The notes under the pieces were generated by a model. That model made no database searches, was not told where the DNA came from, and worked only from the letters and a program-made list of their open reading frames with translations. Positions 59,687-64,000 of a stretch of DNA of 64,000 nucleotides are shown here, one piece after another (within the stretch, counting starts at the first letter, position 1; each line of letters starts with the position of its first letter). Source of the stretch: Pseudomonas nitroreducens (lineage in GTDB: Bacteria > Pseudomonadota > Gammaproteobacteria > Pseudomonadales > Pseudomonadaceae). Location: positions 62,001-126,000 of the forward strand of contig NZ_JALJXP010000002.1 in assembly GCF_024170165.1 (NCBI RefSeq), in the 5' to 3' direction. The position numbers and the translations under genes are program-made.

Positions 59687-62600
59687 TTACCGGCGGATCA
59701 GCAGTTCCCGCGCGCGCGCCTGGTCTTCGGGCGCCAGCTCCGCAAACAGCTCCACCTCGCTGGCGATCATCGCGCCCACCGGCACGCCATCGCGGTAAAG
59801 CACACGGTTGCCGCTCACCGCCGGCACCTTGCGTCCCGGCAGCAGCGTCCCGGCAAGATTCAGCGGGTCGACCGCCGACACCACCACCCACTCGCCATTC
59901 GCCTCGCGCCGGCGCACTTCGCGCAGCAGGCCCACGGCTTCAGGCAGGGCGAACTGCTCGCCGGTCAACCCGGCGACGAAGCGCCCACCCCGGATTTCCC
60001 CCCGCGCCTCCAGGCGGTGGTAGACCCGCAGCAGGTCCCGCCAGGGCGGCAGCCAGTCGGCCTCGCGATCCAGCAGGCGCCAGCAGACCACGCCGTAGCG
60101 GCGCAGCAGGGTCATGGCGACATGTTCGAGCACCTCCGCCGGCAAGCGCACTTCTGGTTCCTGCGTGGCGCGGCGCAGCAGCGCCCAGCGTCCGGCATCG
60201 GCCATACCGAACAGCGGCGTGCGCGAGCGACGCTGAGGGTGCCGTCGTGCTGCCGGCATCAGCAGCGCGCGCAAGCCGGCGAAGCTGTCGGCGTTCACCC
60301 GCCCGGCCGCCACCAGCTCACCCAGCACCACTTCCAGCTCGGTGCGCAGCAGATGGCTGTCGCTCGCCAGCTCTTCGAAGAAGGACGCGCCGTGCGCCTT
60401 GAGCACCTCCAGCACCTTGCCGGCCTTGGCGGTCAGCTCGGCATCCGCCTGCCCCGAACTCAGCGCGCTCCACTGCGCCAACTGCGCGCGCGGCAGCAGT
60501 ACGATGGGCGTGCTCTTCAGCGGGCCGCCGCGACCTTTCGCAGCGGCTCGGCCGGGCAAACGCGCCCAGACGATGCGGCCAGCGCGACACAGGTCATCCA
60601 GCCAGTTGATGCCGTAATCGGCCACCCGGCTGGGCAGGAGGTCGCTCTCCCAGGCGCTGGCGGCGGCCTGGAAGCCTTCCAGCTGACTGAGCACTCCCGC
60701 CAGGGACTCGGCACCGCGCACCCGCGTTCCCGCAGAGACGCGCTGCCAGTCGAACAGGAAGCGCATGAAATCCGCCCGCGCCACCGGTTCGATCTCCCGG
60801 CGCAGGCGCTTGACCGTATAGCGGTGGATACGCGCCAGCAGGTGGCGCTCGCACCACTCCTCCTCGCCAGCCCCCGGCGTAAAGCGGCCGCGCAACACGT
60901 AGCCCTCGCGCTCCAGGCTGGCCAGCGCGAAACCGGCGTCGCCGGCAGAAATGCCCAGGTCCTGTGCCAGCTCACCCAGCAGGCGCGGGCCGAAACCGGT
61001 CAGGCGCGCCCGCACCAGTTCGACCTGAGCTTGGTCCGCCGCGCGGGGTTCACGCAGCGCCGCAGGCAGATCGAGCGAAGGCTTCATCACCACCTGCGGG
61101 TGCAGCGCGAGCCACTGGCTGAGCCGTTCCGCCGCCACCCAGACGGCGCCCGACGGCAACTCCACGCGCGTCGCCCTACCCGCCCTGGACAGCGACTTGA
61201 GCAGGAAGGGCCAGCCCTCGTTGGCCTGCGCTTCGCTATCGCGGATGCCGCCCAGACCGCTCAGCGCCTCGTGCATCTCGTCGGCGTCGCGGGCTTCCGG
61301 CCAGGCCTCGGCGCGCACCGCGTCGACGGCTTCAGCATCCAGCGCACCAAGGTCATCGGCGCTTTCCGGATCGGTCCAGCGGCGACGCTGCACGGCCTGG
61401 GTGCGGCGCTCTTCCAGCGGCGCGTCGTCGAGGAAGGAATACGGGCTGGCGGACAGCACCTCCGCCGCCAACGGCGAGGGCGCCGGCAGGTCGCGCGCCA
61501 GCAGGGTGACCTCGCCACTTTCCATGCGCCGCAGCAGGTCGAGCCAGCCCTCGCAGTCCATCGCCTCGTGCAGGCAGTCGTCGAGGGTCTGCGCCACCAG
61601 CGGGTGATCGGGAATCTCGCGCTCGCCGACGATGTTCTCCAGGCAGGCGACCTGATCGGGGAACACCGAGGCCAGCAGGTCTTCGCTGCGCATGCGCTGC
61701 AGCTGCGGGGCGACTTTCCGCCCGCCGCTGTAGCGCGGCAGGGCCAGTGCGGTGGTGGCGTTCCAGCGCCAGCGCACGCCGAACAGCGGCGCGTCGAGCA
61801 GCGCCTGGATCAGCACCTGTTCGCCGCTGTTGGAATGCAGGTAGCGCCACACCTCCTCCAGCGGGAAGCTGTGGCTGGTGGACAGCGAGAGGATGATCGC
61901 GTCTTCCGTGGCCGCAGCCTGCAGTTCGAAATTGAAGGTGCGGCAGAAACGCTTGCGCAGCGCCAGTCCCCAGGCGCGGTTGATGCGGCTGCCGCAGGGC
62001 GAATGGATGACCAGCTGCATGCCGCCGGATTCATCGAAGAAGCGTTCGAGGATCAGCGTCTTCTGCGTCGGCAGCGCGCCGAGGGCGTGGCGCGCGCGGG
62101 CCAGGTATTCCACCAGTTGCCGCGCCGCCGCGTCGTTCAGGCCAAGCAGTCCGCGCAGCCAATCGATGGCCCGCGTCAGTGGCTCGGGATCGTGCTCGCC
62201 CTGGGCGAGCAATTCGTCGAGCTGGCCGCGCAGGCGCGCGACGCTGGTGGACAACTCGTCGGTACGCCCCGGCGCTTCGCCGAGCCAGAAGGGAATGTTC
62301 GGCGGCTGGCCCTGGGCGTCCTCGACGCGCACGCGGCCCGGCTCCACACGCAGGATGCGGTAGGAAATATTGCCCAGCTGGAACACATCGCCGGCCAGGC
62401 TCTCCACCGCGAAGTCCTCGTTCACCGTGCCGACGCTGAGGCCTTGCGGTTCCAGCAACACGGCGTAGTCGCCGGTATCGGGAATGGTGCCGCCGGAGGT
62501 CACGGCAGTGAGTCTGGCGCCACGTCGCCCACGCAGGCGCTGGTGCACGGCATCGCGGTGCAGGTACGCGCCACGCTGGCCGTTGCGGCTGGTGTAGCCC

Positions 62601-63961
62601 TCGGCGAGGGTGCGCAGCATCGCGTCGAACTGCTCACGGCTGAGCCCGGCGTAAGGTTGCGCGGCGGTGAACAGCTCGAACAGCGCGTCTTCGCGCCATT
62701 CCCGGCAGGCCACTTCGGCAACTATCTGCTGGGCCAGCACGTCCAGCGGCGCGAGGGGAATGCTCAGGGCGTCCAGTTCGTTCTGCCGCACGCTGTCGAG
62801 CAGTGCCACGCATTCGATCAGGTCGTCCCGCGAGGTCGGGAACAACCGTCCCTTGGGCGTGCCGCCGACGCTGTGGCCGGAGCGGCCGACGCGCTGCAGG
62901 AAGGCGGCTATGGAGCGTGGCGAGCCGATCTGGCAGACCAGTTCGACGTCGCCGATGTCGATGCCCAGTTCCAGCGAAGCGGTCGCCACCAGCACCTTCA
63001 GCTGCCCGGCCTTGAGCCGCTGCTCGGCGCCCAGGCGCAGTTCCTTGGACAGGCTGCCGTGGTGCGCCGCCACCCAGCCGGCGCCGATACGCTCGGCCAG
63101 GTGCCGGGTGATGCGCTCGGACAGCCGCCGGGTGTTGACGAATACCAGCGTGGTGCGGTGCTCGCCGGCCAGCTCGGCGAGGCGGTCGTAGACCTTGTCC
63201 CAGACATCGTGGGACATCACCGCTTCCAGCGGCGCCGCCGGCACTTCCAGGTTCAGGTCGCGCTCGCGGCTGTAGCCGATGTCGACGATGCGGCAGGCCG
63301 GGTGCCGGCCGACCAGGAAGCCCGCCACCGCCTCGATGGGCTTCTGCGTGGCAGACAGGCCGATGCGCACCAGCGGCGCTTCGCACAACGCCTGCAGGCG
63401 TTCCAGCGACAGCGCCAGGTGGCTGCCGCGCTTGCTCGCGGCCAGCGCATGGATTTCGTCGACTATCACGCTGCGCGCGCCGGCCAGCATGGCGCGGCCG
63501 GAATCCGAGCCGAGCAGCACGTAGAGCGACTCGGGTGTGGTGACGAGGATGTGCGGCACCTGCCGGCGCATGGCCTCACGCTCGCGGGAGGTGGTGTCGC
63601 CGGTGCGCACCGCGGTGCGGATATCCACCTCCGGCAGGCCCATTTCCACCAGCGCCGCGCCGATGCCGGCCAGGGGCTCCTCGAGGTTGGTGCGGATGTC
63701 GTTGGACAGCGCCTTGAGCGGTGAGACGTAGACCACCGTGGTGCGGTCCGGCAGCGCGCCGCCGTTCGCCAGCCCCTCGCGGACCAGCGCATCGATGGCC
63801 GATAGGAAGGCCGTGAGCGTCTTGCCCGAACCGGTGGGCGCTGCCACCAGGGTCGACTCGCCCGCCTGGATCGCCGGCCACGCTTCGACCTGCGCCTGCG
63901 TCGGTGCGGCAAAGTGCGCCCGGAACCAGCCGGCCACCGCCGGGTGGAAGCTGGACAGCAC
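59687..63961 (-). CDS. lhr: Lhr-type large ATP-dependent DNA helicase
   Basis: 1424 aa from the GTG at 63961; the frame remains open to the window edge, so the true start could lie outside. SF2 motifs: Q-motif [17 protein letters not shown], Walker [10 protein letters not shown] near residue 46, [23 protein letters not shown] box [16 protein letters not shown], motif [30 protein letters not shown] (motif V) and [19 protein letters not shown] (motif VI). A winged helix and the Lhr-specific middle domain follow, with AlkZ-like C-terminal HTH sequence ([18 protein letters not shown]). This is the long Lhr form, a DNA-repair-related 3'-5' translocase. Confidence 0.94.
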   Translation of the reverse strand: MLSSFHPAVAGWFRAHFAAPTQAQVEAWPAIQAGESTLVAAPTGSGKTLTAFLSAIDALVREGLANGGALPDRTTVVYVSPLKALSNDIRTNLEEPLAGIGAALVEMGLPEVDIRTAVRTGDTTSREREAMRRQVPHILVTTPESLYVLLGSDSGRAMLAGARSVIVDEIHALAASKRGSHLALSLERLQALCEAPLVRIGLSATQKPIEAVAGFLVGRHPACRIVDIGYSRERDLNLEVPAAPLEAVMSHDVWDKVYDRLAELAGEHRTTLVFVNTRRLSERITRHLAERIGAGWVAAHHGSLSKELRLGAEQRLKAGQLKVLVATASLELGIDIGDVELVCQIGSPRSIAAFLQRVGRSGHSVGGTPKGRLFPTSRDDLIECVALLDSVRQNELDALSIPLAPLDVLAQQIVAEVACREWREDALFELFTAAQPYAGLSREQFDAMLRTLAEGYTSRNGQRGAYLHRDAVHQRLRGRRGARLTAVTSGGTIPDTGDYAVLLEPQGLSVGTVNEDFAVESLAGDVFQLGNISYRILRVEPGRVRVEDAQGQPPNIPFWLGEAPGRTDELSTSVARLRGQLDELLAQGEHDPEPLTRAIDWLRGLLGLNDAAARQLVEYLARARHALGALPTQKTLILERFFDESGGMQLVIHSPCGSRINRAWGLALRKRFCRTFNFELQAAATEDAIILSLSTSHSFPLEEVWRYLHSNSGEQVLIQALLDAPLFGVRWRWNATTALALPRYSGGRKVAPQLQRMRSEDLLASVFPDQVACLENIVGEREIPDHPLVAQTLDDCLHEAMDCEGWLDLLRRMESGEVTLLARDLPAPSPLAAEVLSASPYSFLDDAPLEERRTQAVQRRRWTDPESADDLGALDAEAVDAVRAEAWPEARDADEMHEALSGLGGIRDSEAQANEGWPFLLKSLSRAGRATRVELPSGAVWVAAERLSQWLALHPQVVMKPSLDLPAALREPRAADQAQVELVRARLTGFGPRLLGELAQDLGISAGDAGFALASLEREGYVLRGRFTPGAGEEEWCERHLLARIHRYTVKRLRREIEPVARADFMRFLFDWQRVSAGTRVRGAESLAGVLSQLEGFQAAASAWESDLLPSRVADYGINWLDDLCRAGRIVWARLPGRAAAKGRGGPLKSTPIVLLPRAQLAQWSALSSGQADAELTAKAGKVLEVLKAHGASFFEELASDSHLLRTELEVVLGELVAAGRVNADSFAGLRALLMPAARRHPQRRSRTPLFGMADAGRWALLRRATQEPEVRLPAEVLEHVAMTLLRRYGVVCWRLLDREADWLPPWRDLLRVYHRLEARGEIRGGRFVAGLTGEQFALPEAVGLLREVRRREANGEWVVVSAVDPLNLAGTLLPGRKVPAVSGNRVLYRDGVPVGAMIASEVELFAELAPEDQARARELLIRR

Positions 63962-64000
63962 ATCGGCTCGCTTGGCGCGGGAAGAGGTTCTGGGAGCGCT

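Noticed and set aside
59066-63724. 1552-codon open frame on the plus strand
   Set aside because: It is antisense to lhr (and the glycosyltransferase start). High GC3 in the real gene removes stop codons from the opposite strand. The translated sequence is Gln/His/Arg-rich and shows no domain.
1-64000. tRNA, rRNA and riboswitch genes
   Set aside because: I found no cloverleaf with a conserved T-arm motif, no rRNA signature and no recognisable riboswitch core on reading both strands. Small unstructured RNAs could be missed without a covariance search.

Overview
The window is a contiguous piece of a high-GC gammaproteobacterial chromosome that is almost certainly Pseudomonas, close to the P. 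aeruginosa / citronellolis / nitroreducens side of the genus. The evidence is strong GC3 codon use, Pseudomonas-type REP palindromes, and the gene order gltK-gltG-gltF-gltB-gtrS-gltR-glk-edd / gapA, which matches the glucose locus of that genus. I see no rRNA or tRNA gene, no insertion sequence with a transposase and no CRISPR array. Most of the window is core metabolism and regulation. Accessory DNA is concentrated at about 1.9-8.4 kb.

Region by region. 0-1.9 kb: end of nrdA and all of nrdB (class Ia ribonucleotide reductase), ending in a clear terminator. 1.9-5.2 kb: accessory segment with an A+T-rich orphan gene of unknown function, a lone BRO-N gene and a roughly 870-bp imperfect palindrome built from two inverted copies of a REP-bearing repeat. 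5.2-8.4 kb: an isochorismatase-like hydrolase, a LexA-box-controlled DUF1654 gene, a polytopic membrane protein, a lipoprotein and a small charged protein. 8.5-16 kb: LysR regulator plus ureidoglycine aminohydrolase (ureide catabolism), a CAP-domain protein, a diguanylate cyclase, a divergent ygiN/mdaB pair, a parvulin and a LysE-type exporter. 16.2-21.3 kb: a divergent LuxR-type response regulator / hybrid kinase pair, a soluble PAS-PAS chemoreceptor resembling BdlA, and an orphan PilT/PilU ATPase. 21.4-26.9 kb: SGNH hydrolase, LysR, lipoprotein, YihY and several small hypotheticals.

27.0-40.2 kb is the glucose uptake and Entner-Doudoroff entry locus. OprB carries sugar through the outer membrane, GltB/F/G/K import it, Glk phosphorylates it, Edd acts in the Entner-Doudoroff route and GapA lower down. 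GtrS/GltR sense and regulate, and an aldose-1-epimerase-like mutarotase follows oprB. Palindromes resembling HexR sites lie in the edd/gapA gap and in front of the mutarotase. An 18-bp perfect palindrome lies in front of gltB. The hexR-zwf-pgl-eda block is not next to this locus here.

40.4-64 kb: DUF1289 protein, membrane protein, periplasmic GH3 beta-glucosidase, then a leftward run yciV-yciO-trpS-scpA-scpB (PHP phosphoesterase, Sua5-like protein, TrpRS with a cysteine cluster, condensin partners). Rightward genes are yciB-yciI and a Cpx-like envelope stress module (cpxR-like, spy/cpxP-like with a CpxR-type box, cpxA-like). The end carries a nitroreductase, TrkH-type K+ transporter, AraC regulator, Mpo1-like protein, a polytopic glycosyltransferase and the large helicase Lhr, which runs to the window edge.

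Nothing here is convincing as a complete new multi-gene system. The best candidates for new biology are the A+T-rich orphan gene at 2151-3551, the large inverted-repeat element beside it, the LexA-controlled DUF1654 gene, and several unassigned operators (LysR/allE, gltB, ycaC).
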